DNA of 39,585 bases from Rhypophila decipiens (taxonomy: Eukaryota > Ascomycota > Sordariomycetes > Sordariales > Naviculisporaceae): assembly GCA_033297075.1 (NCBI GenBank), contig MU858309.1, forward strand, positions 1-39,585, read 5' to 3'. Made by a program: the position numbers and the translations under genes. Of this stretch, positions 9,431-19,741 are shown in pieces. Every line of letters begins with the position of its first letter. Positions within the stretch are counted from its first letter, which is position 1. Under the pieces are notes generated by a model, which had not been told where the DNA came from, made no database searches, and was given only the letters and a program-made list of their open reading frames with translations.

Positions 9431-10324
9431 GTAATCCTCGGTTCGCGTTCACTCTCTCTTCACGTGGTTTGGTTAAGAGAACGGACAGTGCTTTGGCCAA
9501 GGCCTGCTTTGACGCCTTCGGTTAGCTTCATCAATAGCTTCAGCAGCTGATTCTTCCCATTTCCAGATGTAGTATATGCACCTATATTTGACCCTAGCGA
9601 TGTCACCATGTGTGACGAGAAGTGCCAAGCTCTTGGTATAAATACGCTAGTCCAGTAATTACTCTTGCGTCATCCACTCTGTATGCTCCTTTTTCTTGGC
9701 CCATCAGCAGCTCAGTCTTTCAGTTGTTTCCGCGGCTTTACTCGCGCCATACGGTGTGCACGAGATGGTGGCTATATTATTTAAGATCGGGCCGAATGTG
9801 GTAACACAACAGAGCCTTACCGGGCTCATCTGTCGTGGGCACTGGGCAAGATCTCAAGGAAGAGAAGAGAGCATTTTATGCAAAACAGACAACATATGCA
9901 CGTGAACTTAATGGGAAGAGCCAATTTAGCCCTTGTACAACAGAAAACTCGCTTGTCATGGCCCTGTTGGGCTGTTAGCACCCTTGCTTGTAGCTGAAGC
10001 CAAGAAAACACTAGCAACCCTATATCTGCGAGTGTAAGGGCCCCATTGTGCCACCCCGGTCGATGCCGCCGACTCCCTTGTTTCTCAGGAGTGTCAGGGT
10101 CCTTTATTGTCTTGGCGTGTTCATGGACTTATTCAGGCACTCAGCCGCTTTATTTTCCTGTTCAGCGGCTGGGACACAGAGGATCTTTATTTGTTTAAGA
10201 ATTAAGATCCCGCCAGTTGACGAGTCCTAACAATTGGCAGCTTTGTCACAACCTATCTCGACTACCTGCGTTTTGAATCACGCAAATTCCTTTCCGCTGT
10301 GTACCCTTCCTCAATTCTTCCAGA

Positions 10325-12835
10325 ATGGCGTCCGTCTTACCCCTCCGCCTAATCCGCTACGATGCCAGCACTCAGCGCTTCTCCGTCGTGCAGCCCAATG
10401 CCCCCGGTGCACCCAGAGTGCAGTCGTTTGACATCATTTCGTACACGTGGGGTGAGAAGCGAAAGATCCCGTTCAAGACTGGGATCGACGGAGTGACCTG
10501 GCCCATGTTCTTGTCCAAGAAGAAGCTGCGGACCATCAAGAAACTCATGGTCCAAGCCGGAATCGACTATCTCTGGGCGGATTGCGTCTGCATCAACCAG
10601 AGCGACGATGCCGAGAAGGCCCGCGAGGTGCCCAAGATGTACGAGTACTACCGGAGCGCTCGCAAATGCCATATCCTCCTGGAGATTGACGAGGTCTGGG
10701 ATCCTCAGGAGACGGTCACCAATCTTGGCTTCGTCGGCCACGTCATGTCGCAAGCCAGTGCTGATATGATCATCTCGGAAGCAGAGATGACGCAAAATGT
10801 CCGCGACGGACTATCTGAATGGGCTAATAATGCGCCCTGGGCCTTTCCCTTGGATAAACCCACCGCCAAATCAGCTCATATTGATCTCGGCGTTCTCAAC
10901 TGCTACGCGACGTGCTTCAACCAAGTCAAGGCCGTGTTTGAGAATGTTTACTTTCAGCGCGTCTGGACGTTCCAGGAGATGCTTCTGGGCAAGAACACGA
11001 CGCTGTGGAGTGTCGACAAGACTACAATATCGTGCGGAGGCGAGCTGGGTGTATGGATGGACCTGGCGACCGACGCGCGGGACCAGGCGTCCAAGCTTAT
11101 CGACTGGATCAACAGTTCCCGGCATCTCAGGACCACCACGCAGAGCATGATCCTTGGCTTGATTCATCACGACAACGACCATCTCCAAGACCTGCAGATA
11201 ATGGTCCAAGGTATCAACGCCGCAAGAGGCGACATCATCAACGGAGGTCCTTCGTGGTGGAAAAGAAACCCCAGGGGCGTCAGCAACGTCTTCTCGGCCA
11301 TCTCCATCATTCCACGAAGCGCGTTCTGGAAGCCCGACACCTTCAATGGGCTTTTGGGTGTATTTAGCGGTTTGTTTACACCCGCAGAGATGGAGCGGGA
11401 CATGGCCACCACCGACCTCAACGCCCTCTCGTTTGCGTTTTTCAAGCAGCTGTCCACCAAGACGGGCCAGGCCTGGACAAGACTTGCCATCGGCAGTGGG
11501 GAGGAGCGTGACTGGGGCTGGATTCCACTTGGCACCAAGTATGAACTGCTTCCCCCCAGCCAGGAACGTACCGACGGCGGGCGCATCGAAAATCGCGATG
11601 AGGAGGACTTCGTGGGTGATGAGGAGGAAGATAGGCTTGAACGAGAGGAAGACAAGAGCGACGACCGGTTCACCACCACCGATTGTTTCTCGGGCGTAGT
11701 CAACCTCGGCGTCGTCAAGCAAAACACAAGTCTGGCCAAGGTGTATGCCACGACTGGCCTCACCGGCAGCCCACGAACATACATGAAGATAAATCTGAAC
11801 CAGGTTCCGTCGACCGGGGATGCCAATCAGCGTCCAGACTTCAACTTTTACTTCCGCGGCTGCAACGTCGGCAAGAAGATCGTGGTCGGAACCAACTTGG
11901 TCGGAATCCCCAAGAAAGAACTGACACCTGACAACTCCAAGCAAGTGGTCGAAGTCTCGGGCGACGAGACAGGCGGGTATCTAGTCCAGTGCGCGACCCT
12001 GCTCGGCAATGTCTTCGATCCAGAGACCGACCTCCGCCGGTTCCGCAAGACGCTCCTCGACAAGCTGCAGCCCTACTGGGCGTACACGGACCCCAGTGCC
12101 CGGCCACGCAACTGGATCGACCGGTGCGTGAGCGGGACCGAGTGGGAGGACCCCTCGTACGAGTACCTGCGCCACCACAACATGTCGATGCACTACCGCC
12201 TGCGGCACATCACCGACTATCGCTCTCGCCTCGAGAACCCGTCCACGCAGAACATTTCCTGCCGCGTCGAGGTGAACTGCGGCTGTGTCATCGAGGCGCC
12301 CTTCTCCTTCATTTTTGAGGGACTCACCGCTGTGCATGGCAGCCCCCTGGGGACGATGTCCGTCACCCAAGACAGCGACAACCGCATCATCATGCGCGAT
12401 GGGCTCGGGCTGGTCAACCCCGGCGCGGGCCAGAACAATAACGTCTTCCGTCTCATAGCCTTTGACGGTAACGTGGACGCGCACAAGTGGCACGCCTCGC
12501 AGTGTCGCAGCAAGAAGGAAACCAAGCCCCTGCCCAGGCCGGAGAAGCCGTGGCCGACGGGACGAGCACTGGTCAGGGACGAGTTTAGCCATTCTGCTGC
12601 TGACGGCATGTTGAGGGACTACGGGTACGCCGAGACGGGGCCGGATTCGAGGCAGGCGCAGCAGGGCGGGGATCATGACGAGGGCCTGGACGAGCAAGAG
12701 AGGATGGCGAGGAGGAGCTGTGGCAATTTGCTCATTTGTCGGAGTAATCGGATAGCTCCGTACAGAATTATTGGCGTCTGTGTGGACGGGAAGATTGATA
12801 GCAAGAAAGGGCCTGAGGTTGTCAAGATTCGTTAG
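10325..12835 (+). CDS. heterokaryon incompatibility (HET) domain protein, single exon
   Basis: An intronless frame of 836 residues. The N-terminal third carries the HET-domain blocks in order: FDIISYTWGE (35-44), DYLWADCVCINQ (81-92), VPKMYEYYRSA (about 102-112) and QRVWTFQEMLL (211-221). HET proteins drive non-self recognition and programmed cell death on fusion of unlike hyphae; many paralogues have no tested role. Residues after about 230 show no familiar domain. An acidic patch (EEDFVGDEEEDRLEREEDK) sits near residue 425. Codon use is GC-rich and even throughout, unlike the AT-richer flanks, so the gene looks intact and maintained. Start choice: the ATG at 10325 is followed at once by the conserved LPLRLIRYD segment seen at the start of many HET proteins. 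Confidence 0.93.
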   Translation: MASVLPLRLIRYDASTQRFSVVQPNAPGAPRVQSFDIISYTWGEKRKIPFKTGIDGVTWPMFLSKKKLRTIKKLMVQAGIDYLWADCVCINQSDDAEKAREVPKMYEYYRSARKCHILLEIDEVWDPQETVTNLGFVGHVMSQASADMIISEAEMTQNVRDGLSEWANNAPWAFPLDKPTAKSAHIDLGVLNCYATCFNQVKAVFENVYFQRVWTFQEMLLGKNTTLWSVDKTTISCGGELGVWMDLATDARDQASKLIDWINSSRHLRTTTQSMILGLIHHDNDHLQDLQIMVQGINAARGDIINGGPSWWKRNPRGVSNVFSAISIIPRSAFWKPDTFNGLLGVFSGLFTPAEMERDMATTDLNALSFAFFKQLSTKTGQAWTRLAIGSGEERDWGWIPLGTKYELLPPSQERTDGGRIENRDEEDFVGDEEEDRLEREEDKSDDRFTTTDCFSGVVNLGVVKQNTSLAKVYATTGLTGSPRTYMKINLNQVPSTGDANQRPDFNFYFRGCNVGKKIVVGTNLVGIPKKELTPDNSKQVVEVSGDETGGYLVQCATLLGNVFDPETDLRRFRKTLLDKLQPYWAYTDPSARPRNWIDRCVSGTEWEDPSYEYLRHHNMSMHYRLRHITDYRSRLENPSTQNISCRVEVNCGCVIEAPFSFIFEGLTAVHGSPLGTMSVTQDSDNRIIMRDGLGLVNPGAGQNNNVFRLIAFDGNVDAHKWHASQCRSKKETKPLPRPEKPWPTGRALVRDEFSHSAADGMLRDYGYAETGPDSRQAQQGGDHDEGLDEQERMARRSCGNLLICRSNRIAPYRIIGVCVDGKIDSKKGPEVVKIR

Positions 12836-13343
12836 GTGGAGACAGCACGAAGGGGGTACTCAAAGCAGAGCTTGGATTGGGATCAATGAATTACTGTAGC
12901 ATTTGATGACACTTGAGGGGCTTTGTTGTATTCAAGAGAGTTTTGTCTTAAAAATCTTCACTTAAATTTGAATATCTTCCATCTCCCTCACTCTTGACCG
13001 GTTCTGCCTTGTGGTTGCTTTGGATAGCTGCAAGTCTGCACAATTCCGTTGTCAGGGCATATGAACGGGGCAAAGATTGACCCGTTGTTTCGTATTTTGC
13101 ATCTTCCATTGATGACTGGCCGTAAGAATCTGGACACAAAAGGGCAGCTGCCCAAGGAATTCAGAGAGAGACCTTCGTTGTTCTTTGCCGTCATGGATTC
13201 ATTCACAGGGCGGGCTTACCTTGCATCAGAGGTATAGCTGGTCAAAGTCTGCCACCATCTCATCATCACATATCGTACTGAAGTAGTAGCAAAGAGAACG
13301 GAAGGTGCACACAACCAATGCAAAGACCTCCACGTCAAAGGCA
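12836..13343. other. intergenic region, possible upstream exon of the next gene
   Basis: This is the 3' flank of the HET gene. An open stretch from an ATG at 13060 to 13231 can be joined through a GTATAG...GTAG intron (13232-13289) in frame with the gene at 13344. It might be a first exon of that gene, but the protein sequence gives no independent support. Confidence 0.35.
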
Positions 13344-13979
13344 ATGGGCGGCTCATCTGGAGCAGGAGCATTTCCTTGGCTTATAAGTGCCTGCCGCTGT
13401 CTCCGCCGAGAGCCCAAGCAGCAACTTGAAGCAACGTATCAAACTGGGCCAGCATATGAGCAAAAACGCCAGGAGGTTCTCAAAATTATTACCAGCTCAG
13501 ACTCAGCAATCAACATGTTTATCCACATCGGGGCATTCGCCGCTGCCTTTCTTATGAAGAAGCTGAATCAGAAAGTTCAGCAAGTTCAACTGATGAACTC
13601 TTTTCGTTCGGACGGTGTTATTATTCCGCCGGCCCCTGACTATACTCATAGTGAGTCATATATCGGCATCCTGGCTCGTTAAATACTTGCCTACTAACAT
13701 CCACAAGAGACCTTCTGCGCCGTGATCAAAGACGACCCCGAAGGCGTGATATCCTGCAATCCTGTCGCTCCGAGGGCACAGGGTACTCCTAATACAGAGA
13801 CTGTCATGGTAACTGTCACCAGAACCAGAACCTCAACCACCACTGCCGCTGCTCCTACTGTCACGGTCGAAATAGAGGACGATAAAGAGGATGTCTTGGA
13901 GGAAATGGCCAAGAAGTTACAAGACGCATATATGTTGTATCGACAGACGCGAAAGCGAGGTGGGAAGGATGACAATTGA
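13344..13979 (+). CDS. small orphan protein downstream of the HET gene
   Basis: Exon 1 (13344-13650) and exon 2 (13708-13979) are joined across a 57-bp intron with GTGAGT donor, a perfect CTACTAAC branch region and CACAAG acceptor, giving 192 residues. A Gly/Ala-rich start is followed by basic residues, a hydrophobic helix (about 55-70, MFIHIGAFAAAFLM) flanked by charged coiled-coil-like sequence, a Thr/Val-rich segment and a charged C-terminus rich in Lys and Asp/Glu. I do not recognise a family. The strong branch point and frame-keeping splice support a real gene. The first exon may start upstream at 13060 through another intron. Its position just after a HET gene is suggestive but proves nothing. 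Confidence 0.6.
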
Positions 13980-14987
13980 GATGTGAGGAGCTTTACAGAC
14001 TCGACATCGAAACGGGCAAACCACAATACCGACACTTGTTAACACACTTTTACATGTACATCATGCGATCATCAAAGGATCTTCTTTGTCTACTGCACAA
14101 CGATCATGATAACTAATGATATTATGATACCCGTCTTGATACGCAGTGTTTCTAGGAGTGCGAATGTCTTACCTCGGTAGACTGACGCAGCTTATACATA
14201 GATAGCACCATGAAGCAAGAGGCGGCGGAGCTGAGCTGTCCTACAACACACTGAAGTCTTCTGTGACACGAGTCATTCCACGGCAAAAAAAGAAAACGGG
14301 AAATACCGGGTGGATGTTGCAAAAATAATAATAAAAAAGTAACAAGAGCAGCTGCTGAATGATTAACTGCTAGTTTATTGATGAATGGGACAAAAAGGAT
14401 GTGTTAGTCAGGGCCTGACCGGGGATTGAACCCGGGACCTCTCGCATCTTCTAAACCGGTTTAGAACCCAAAGCGAGAATCATACCTCTAGACCATCAGG
14501 CCTTGATGGAAATTGGCACTAGTTATTGCCTTCATATCGCCGACTGCTCTAGCCAAGGTCTAAGCTGAATAAGACAGTCACGAGTCCCAGCCAGCCTCGG
14601 GGGTCGCTTCTATCTTTATATTAGATACAAAAGAAATCCTGTAGTAGCTTGTAGTCGTTGTCATTATCTCTCATAGGCTCATCACGTCATCCAGGTCATT
14701 CTTGGGCTATTTCCTTGTGCTGAAGTCCCTGTACAGCTTTCCCACACATGCTTTGCTCCAAATTCGTCGTCAAGTCCAAAGTATAGCCCAGTGACAGTTT
14801 CCTGTCCCCTAATACACCACAGCAACTCCTCAGGCAATCATATCCTTGTCCATTCCCTCCCGCGGCATATTTTCCCAACTGATGAATTGCCAATCAAGCC
14901 AAACCAGGGCCGCGCATCAGGGGCCCAGGGCAGGTAGCTCGTTTCTCCAAGGGCTATATTTTCCCAAGCCAATCCAGTTGTGCAAGC
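13980..14987. other. intergenic region holding a tRNA gene
   Basis: Apart from tRNA-Pro at 14411-14502 I see no gene. The open frame at 14696-14893 has no motif. Confidence 0.5.
14411..14502 (-). tRNA. tRNA-Pro (anticodon UGG) with a 20-nt intron
   Basis: The minus strand folds as a tRNA: acceptor stem GGCCTGA/TCAGGCC (14496-14502 with 14412-14418), discriminator C at 14411, D arm GGTCTAGAGGTATGA, anticodon stem CTCGC/GCGAG, loop TTTGGGT with anticodon TGG (14470-14468), and T arm CCGGGTTCAATCCCCGG. The intron 14447-14466 sits after position 37, the canonical place. A T-rich run downstream on the minus strand (complement of caaaaagg, near 14390-14398) can end Pol III transcription. Confidence 0.95.
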
Positions 14988-15527
14988 TTAGCAGTTAAAC
15001 GCGCTCTGACACGTTTGAATGACGGACCCGCCAGCGATGGTGTGGCGCTGACAATAGGGCGTGCCTTTGAACGTGTGCGAGCTGTACCGGAACTCCATGT
15101 GGTTGTAGTTGTAGTAGCTGAGATAGTCGAGGATCAAGACCTAGGGCAGTTGCGAGGTGACGCTCACGGGGAGGTAGTTGACGAAGACGCCGTTGACGCC
15201 GCCGATTTCTTGGCATGCGTTGTTGTAGATTCGGAGCCAGTTCCATGATACTGTTCACCCGACGAGTGATGTTAGTATATGGCCCATGTCGCGTTGGTGC
15301 AAGGGATGACTCGGCCTATGTCAGAGCCGGGCGAGATGCACGGAAACAAGTAAAAGAGAAAGAGAGGACAGATTCTTACCCAAGTTGCCCTGGACAAGAC
15401 CGGCAACACCGACATTGCACACCCCCGGGCCGGTGGGCGTGCAAGCTACAACGGGCATCACCGAGCCCTGGGCGGTGGTCAGACCCATGAGGGAGAAGAA
15501 GGCGATGAAGAGGGATATGATCTTCAT
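14988..15527 (-). pseudogene. small secreted Cys-containing protein with an in-frame stop
   Basis: Exon 1 (15527-15380) encodes a clear signal peptide (MKIISLFIAFFSLMGLTTAQ) and the start of the mature protein with two Cys. A 129-bp intron (GTAAGA; branch TACTAAC; acceptor GAACAG, 15251-15379) leads to exon 2 (15250-14988). The joined frame is 137 codons but has TAG at 15143-15141. Protein-like sequence continues beyond it in the same frame to the natural end ...TCQSAFNC and TAA. The Cys-containing small secreted form fits fungal effector-like or antimicrobial proteins of unknown role. A 27-nt removal (GTGAGC...CCCTAG) would be too short for an intron; a 57-nt one from GTCAAC is possible but has a weak donor. 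I favour a nonsense mutation. Confidence 0.6.
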
Positions 15528-16185
15528 TTTGGGCGATGTATGGCTGCTCCAGAGCCAATGATGAGGAGAAGGAGAGGAGGAATTGTGTAACTTGAAGATG
15601 GATGGATGGGTAACCAGATTTATACTTCCACCTTGACCCCTCTCATCTCGAAGAACTTTTCATCGTACCACGGAGTGCATTAGTCAATTGCGGTCCTATT
15701 CTGGGGTCTAAGTTGGGCGGTACTGGTCGTCTTCGCACGGATATCGGCCACGTCTATGGATCCCATGCCTGTATATCTTCCCGAGGTGGAGTTTATGTCA
15801 CCAATTACTGCAGGGCTAGCCACGTATCATGCACACTACTAAGTGAGGCTCCATCCCCAACCTCCTCACCACCGCCGGCCGCATGAACGATGTCGGGTGC
15901 CGTTGTAACCCACAAAGCCCGGATCTCCTCCGGCTGTGGTAAACGGTCCCCGATGTAGGTTGTAGAGGTCGCCGTTTGTGGACTGTCAAATTGGCCACTG
16001 ACTTGGCTGGATCCTTGGCCTAAGCTAAGCCTCTAAGGAATACATTTCCAGTGGTTCAACCTGTAAGGTGCTTTCATTCTTCAAAGTAAATGATATATTT
16101 ACTCACCTAGATACCTGCTTACCTGTGCTAACCTATATTTTTACCCCAAGACTTGTTCATGGCCACCTCCCATAGCTCGAGGCGC
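15528..16185. other. intergenic region, no gene seen
   Basis: This holds the promoter of the small secreted protein gene at its left end and the 3' flank of the Thr/Val-rich protein gene at its right end. Around 16090-16140 there is an irregular series of ACCT units (cacct, atacct, ttacct, taacct). No open frame shows a motif. Confidence 0.4.
15618..15624 (-). promoter_or_regulatory. TATA box of the small secreted protein gene
   Basis: The minus strand reads TATAAAT about 91-97 bp upstream of the ATG at 15527, a normal position for a fungal TATA element with a short leader. Confidence 0.5.
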
Positions 16186-17435
16186 CTAAACCACAGCCTC
16201 AGTATACAACTTGAGCGTGACCTCGTACTTTGGAGCAGGGGAGCCGCTGGTAGCGTAGTTGAAACGTGCAAGATCGCCCACCGGATAAAGACGGCCGCCG
16301 AGCTTGTAGACGGGGATATTTGAGACTAAAGTTGAATAAAAAAGACCCGCAATTAGCGACAAAAGTCCAGAAAAACACATCATTTTCAGGAAAAAGAAAT
16401 ACTTACGAGCCCCGGTGTTTGAAATCCACTGCCAATTAACTTCTCCCGTCTCGGTATCAACGATCCAGATATCCGACTCAAATGCGTAATGCTGGTTGGT
16501 GATCTCGGAGACGGGCCCTGAGCCGGGGGGTGTGGGGGTAACCCAGCTCAAGGATCCGCTGCAATTTGTCGGTCGGGGTCAGTAAAAAAGCAGTGAACCA
16601 TATACAACCACCAGCAAGAAAAGAAAGAAGAAACTGACTATCCATCCTCGAGCTGCTGAATGTTGCTGGGGTGGCTGTCCTTCTTGAAGCCCAAGGCACC
16701 GAAGGAGCTGGTGAGACGGAGCTGGGAAGCCGCGGTGGCGCCGGCGGGGAGGGTGAACTGGAAGTTGAGCGCGCGCGACTTGGCGTTGCGGTCCCCAAAG
16801 TTGCTGTCCTCGGCGACGGCGACGCCGTTGCTGTCGTAGAGCCACCCCACAAAGTCACCCGTGCTCTTGCGCAGGACCTGGATCTTGCGCTGGAGCGTGA
16901 CGGGCGACGGCGCGGCCGTCTCGGTGGCTACGGCGGTAGTGTGGAGAGTAGTGGTCTCGGTCTCGGTGACGGTGACAGAGTCAGAGGTCGCGGTGACCTC
17001 CTCGGCCGTGGCAGTCACGGTGGTGACGGACGAGGTCAAGCTCAGGCAGGAGCAGGCTTTGGAGACGTACTTGCTACCGAAGCTGGTGGGGAGCCAGGTC
17101 GGGTAAGCATCGTCCCGCTTGAGCACCGTGACGATCGTGGGCGAGCTGGCGGCCGCAGGGACGGTGACGGTGATGGTGGAGTCGACCTCGGTGACGACCT
17201 CGGTGACATGGGCTGTCTCGGTCGCGGTGGCCCAGACGGTGGGGGTCACGGAAACCTGAACCGTGGAGACCTCGAACCCGAGGAAGCCGCGGCAAAAGTC
17301 AGACGAGTCCTCTTCCGAATGGAGCAGGTCGAGGAGCGGGTCGTCGGCAGGGCACGTGCGGAGGCATCTGGCAGCGGCGCCGGAGATCAGGGCTGCGGCC
17401 TGCAGGAGGAAGGCGGCATTGGTGCTTTTAACCAT
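16186..17435 (-). CDS. secreted Thr/Val-rich cell-surface protein
   Basis: Three exons (17435-16639, 16558-16407, 16325-16186) give 362 residues. The introns are 80 and 81 bp; the first uses GTCAGT, the second GTAAGT. The start MVKSTNAAFLLQAAALISGAAARC is a signal peptide followed by early Cys pairs. The middle is built of Thr/Val/Ser tracts (VTVTVP, TVTATAEEV, TVTETETTT) typical of O-glycosylated wall or mucin-like fungal proteins. The C-terminal 180 residues look globular and end in YEVTLKLYTEAVV, with no GPI-anchor tail. It may belong to a large uncharacterised fungal extracellular family, but I cannot name it with confidence. The ORF extends upstream to 17471, but the signal peptide fixes the start at 17435. 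Confidence 0.8.
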
Positions 17436-17773
17436 TTTGTAAACGAGTGACTGAGGGCGAAAAGTGCCCAAACAGAAAAATGAGTGACTGGGAGGAAAAT
17501 GGGAATTCGGGAGAGAGTAGAAAAGGGATGCAGGACAATTATATCACCCGTCCAAAAAGGGAACTATTGAAATTTTGAGGTTCTAGACGTGGTCAGGATC
17601 CAATAGTTTGTGGAGTAATCCACTCAGCTGGTAATCAGCACCATCAGGGACCAGGGTGCATCGCAGTTTCCATCCTTGGCTCGAAAGCACCCTGGCCAAC
17701 GAACACCATGCTGAAATCACACTTTCCACACTTGACTTCAAAAACTCGTCAAATGCCCATCTTCACTACCCCT
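17436..17773. other. intergenic region, promoter of the Thr/Val-rich protein gene
   Basis: This short spacer lies between two minus-strand genes, with no open frame of note. An imperfect TATA-like stretch (ATTATATC, about 17537-17544 on the plus strand) is about 100 bp upstream of the ATG at 17435. Confidence 0.35.
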
Positions 17774-19741
17774 TTATTCATCCTCCCGAACAAGCGTAAC
17801 CCCATACCCAGCCAACTCAACCTCTTTCGCCCTCCCATTATCCCCCTCAAGGCCAAAAACAAAATGATCCCAACTCTGCAGCATATACGTGAGCCTATCC
17901 AATGAAGCCCAGGTAACACAAGCCGCCATCTCCCAGACAAATCCAGCCTCCAGCCCTGCAACCTCCTCCGCCGTTCCCAAAGCAGGGACCGCTCGCCACG
18001 CAGTTTGGTTCCCCTTTACATCTGACTGAGCTGGACTACTGGGGATGGATGGGTACAACCTGAACCTTGCCGGCTCGGGCAGCGGTGGTGGCGGATAAGG
18101 CAAAGGTGGGAGATCCAGGCCTTGTGCGGTAGTGCGAACGTCGACGCCTCGGACTACCCAGTTTGTGATATCAAGGCCGGAGGACTCATCCAGTGCGAGG
18201 GTAATTGTTGAGTTGCTCTCCTTTTCAGTGTACGTCCCTGCATATGCTGAGCTGGCCTGGGTCTTTCCAGCTGCTTCGATACCAGGCAGGAGAGTTTTTA
18301 TCATTTGTGAAAACGGGCCCAGGACGTCAAAAGCACCTGTGTTGGCGCCACCCAGCAATATCGCAACAACGATATCGTAATCTGGGATAAATGCCAAAAG
18401 GGAGTGGTAAGTCTTGATGTCGCCGCCTTTGGTGTATAACTCTATCAGGCGTCTATCAGAAGTGACGTTTTTGACGCGGAAGATTTCCCACGGCTGGCCG
18501 ATAAGCGTCCCGGAAGAAGAAGTTGAGACGGATGGTTTGAACCATTTCCTTGTTTTTGGCTGGGAAAGGAATTTGTTTTGGAGGATGGAGGTGCCAAAGT
18601 TGAGCAGGTCGTTGATGCTGCTGTAGTAGGCTCCGGCTCTGTGACATAACACAAATAGCCGTAAGTAAAGTTTCTGAGGAAAGGAAAGGTGGAAAACCTA
18701 CGGTGCTCCAAAACCAAGGGTAGCGTTCCACCATTCATCGTTGGGAGGAATGAACCCCAAGGAATCGTCAGGCTTTTCAGCAAAGGAATGGGTCATTCCC
18801 GCTGGGGTGAAGATCTCGTCATGGAGATATTCGGAAAATGGCTTGTTGGTCACGGCCTCGACGACAAAGCCTAGCAGGGCAAAGGCTATGTTGGAATAGA
18901 CTGGGTTTGCTGAGAAGGGGAGCTCAACTGGGGCTCGCTCGCCGAATCGGGCGAAGAATACTTGAAAGTGTTAGGAACGGGCAGGTATGTTTGGTGAGTG
19001 GACATGAGAAATTGGACTTACCTTGGCGGTCACATTCCGGTGTGTTGAGTAGACCGGAGCAGTTCATCAACCTTGATTCGTTGAGAGGGGGGAAGCCGTA
19101 GTCTGACAAATCTGCGTGCTCTGCGATGTCCGTGGGCACTGTGTGTTTTCATGGACTTGGTTAGCAATCTGTTGAGTTATGTGAGGCTGGGTGTCAAACA
19201 TACTATCAACAGCAATCCCAGCAGTATGCGACATGAGCGAGCCAATAGTGACAGAATCCCAGTCCGTCGTCCAAATAGGCGTTTGCGCTCTTGCCTGCTC
19301 GTTCAGAGCCCGAAGCTCAGGCACATACTTCGTGACGGGGTCTTCGATGCTCACGCCGTTTTGTAACAAGACCCCCAGGACAGGGAATACCTTGGACAAG
19401 CTGGCGATGCGGAATACCGTGTCAAAGTCGACCTGTTGCACGCCGCGTGGGTCGCGATATTCCTCGGGCGGAGTGAATGTCCACTCCAGCAGAGGCGTCT
19501 CCTCGTGGATGGACTTGACGCCTATGGCCATGGCTGAGGTATTCAGCACGGCGGATTGAGCAAGTTCATCCATGATTGCTTTGAACGCGGAAACGGCGGA
19601 TTGTACGGCTGGGTCCGCGCTCGGCTTCGTTGGTACCGGCAGGACGGCGCCGAGTGGTGGACAGTGTCCGTCCCGTGCGGCGGAGACGGTGACAGCATGG
19701 GTCGAGAGGGCCAAAATGCCCAGCTGAAAGTTGCGATGCAT
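17774..19741 (-). CDS. secreted beta-lactamase-like serine hydrolase (class C / LACTB-type fold)
   Basis: Four exons (19741-19204, 19138-19022, 18960-18702, 18638-17774) give 592 residues; introns of 65, 61 and 63 bp keep the frame. A hydrophobic N-terminus (QLGILALSTHAVTVSA) is the likely signal peptide. The penicillin-binding/class C beta-lactamase motifs are in order: SLSK at 114-117 (nucleophile Ser114, Lys117), YSN at 240-242, and KGG at 375-377 in the place of KTG/HxG. The last 200 residues form the C-terminal beta domain common in fungal members. Family members hydrolyse esters, amides or lactones; resistance to beta-lactam drugs is not implied. In Aspergilli similar genes occur in and outside secondary-metabolite clusters; nothing here suggests a cluster. 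The ATG at 19741 is preceded by a good TATA box. Confidence 0.9.

Larger units (their letters stand above)
8817..10324. other. gene-poor intergenic stretch with a diverged repeat pair
   Basis: These 1.5 kb contain only short, motif-less open frames on both strands. They are relatively AT-rich and hold a pair of related segments at 8874-8938 and 9358-9430. The right end is the promoter and leader of the HET gene at 10325. Confidence 0.45.

Noticed and set aside
10048..10230. 60-codon hydrophobic frame upstream of the HET gene
   Set aside because: Low-quality start context and no signal-peptide or family pattern.
10871..11944. 357-codon open frame on the minus strand
   Set aside because: It lies wholly antisense to the HET-domain gene, has no motif, and is explained by the codon bias of that gene.
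15141..15167. 27-nt GT-AG segment that would remove the TAG of the secreted-protein gene
   Set aside because: Shorter than any plausible fungal spliceosomal intron, and the sequence is in frame and protein-like.
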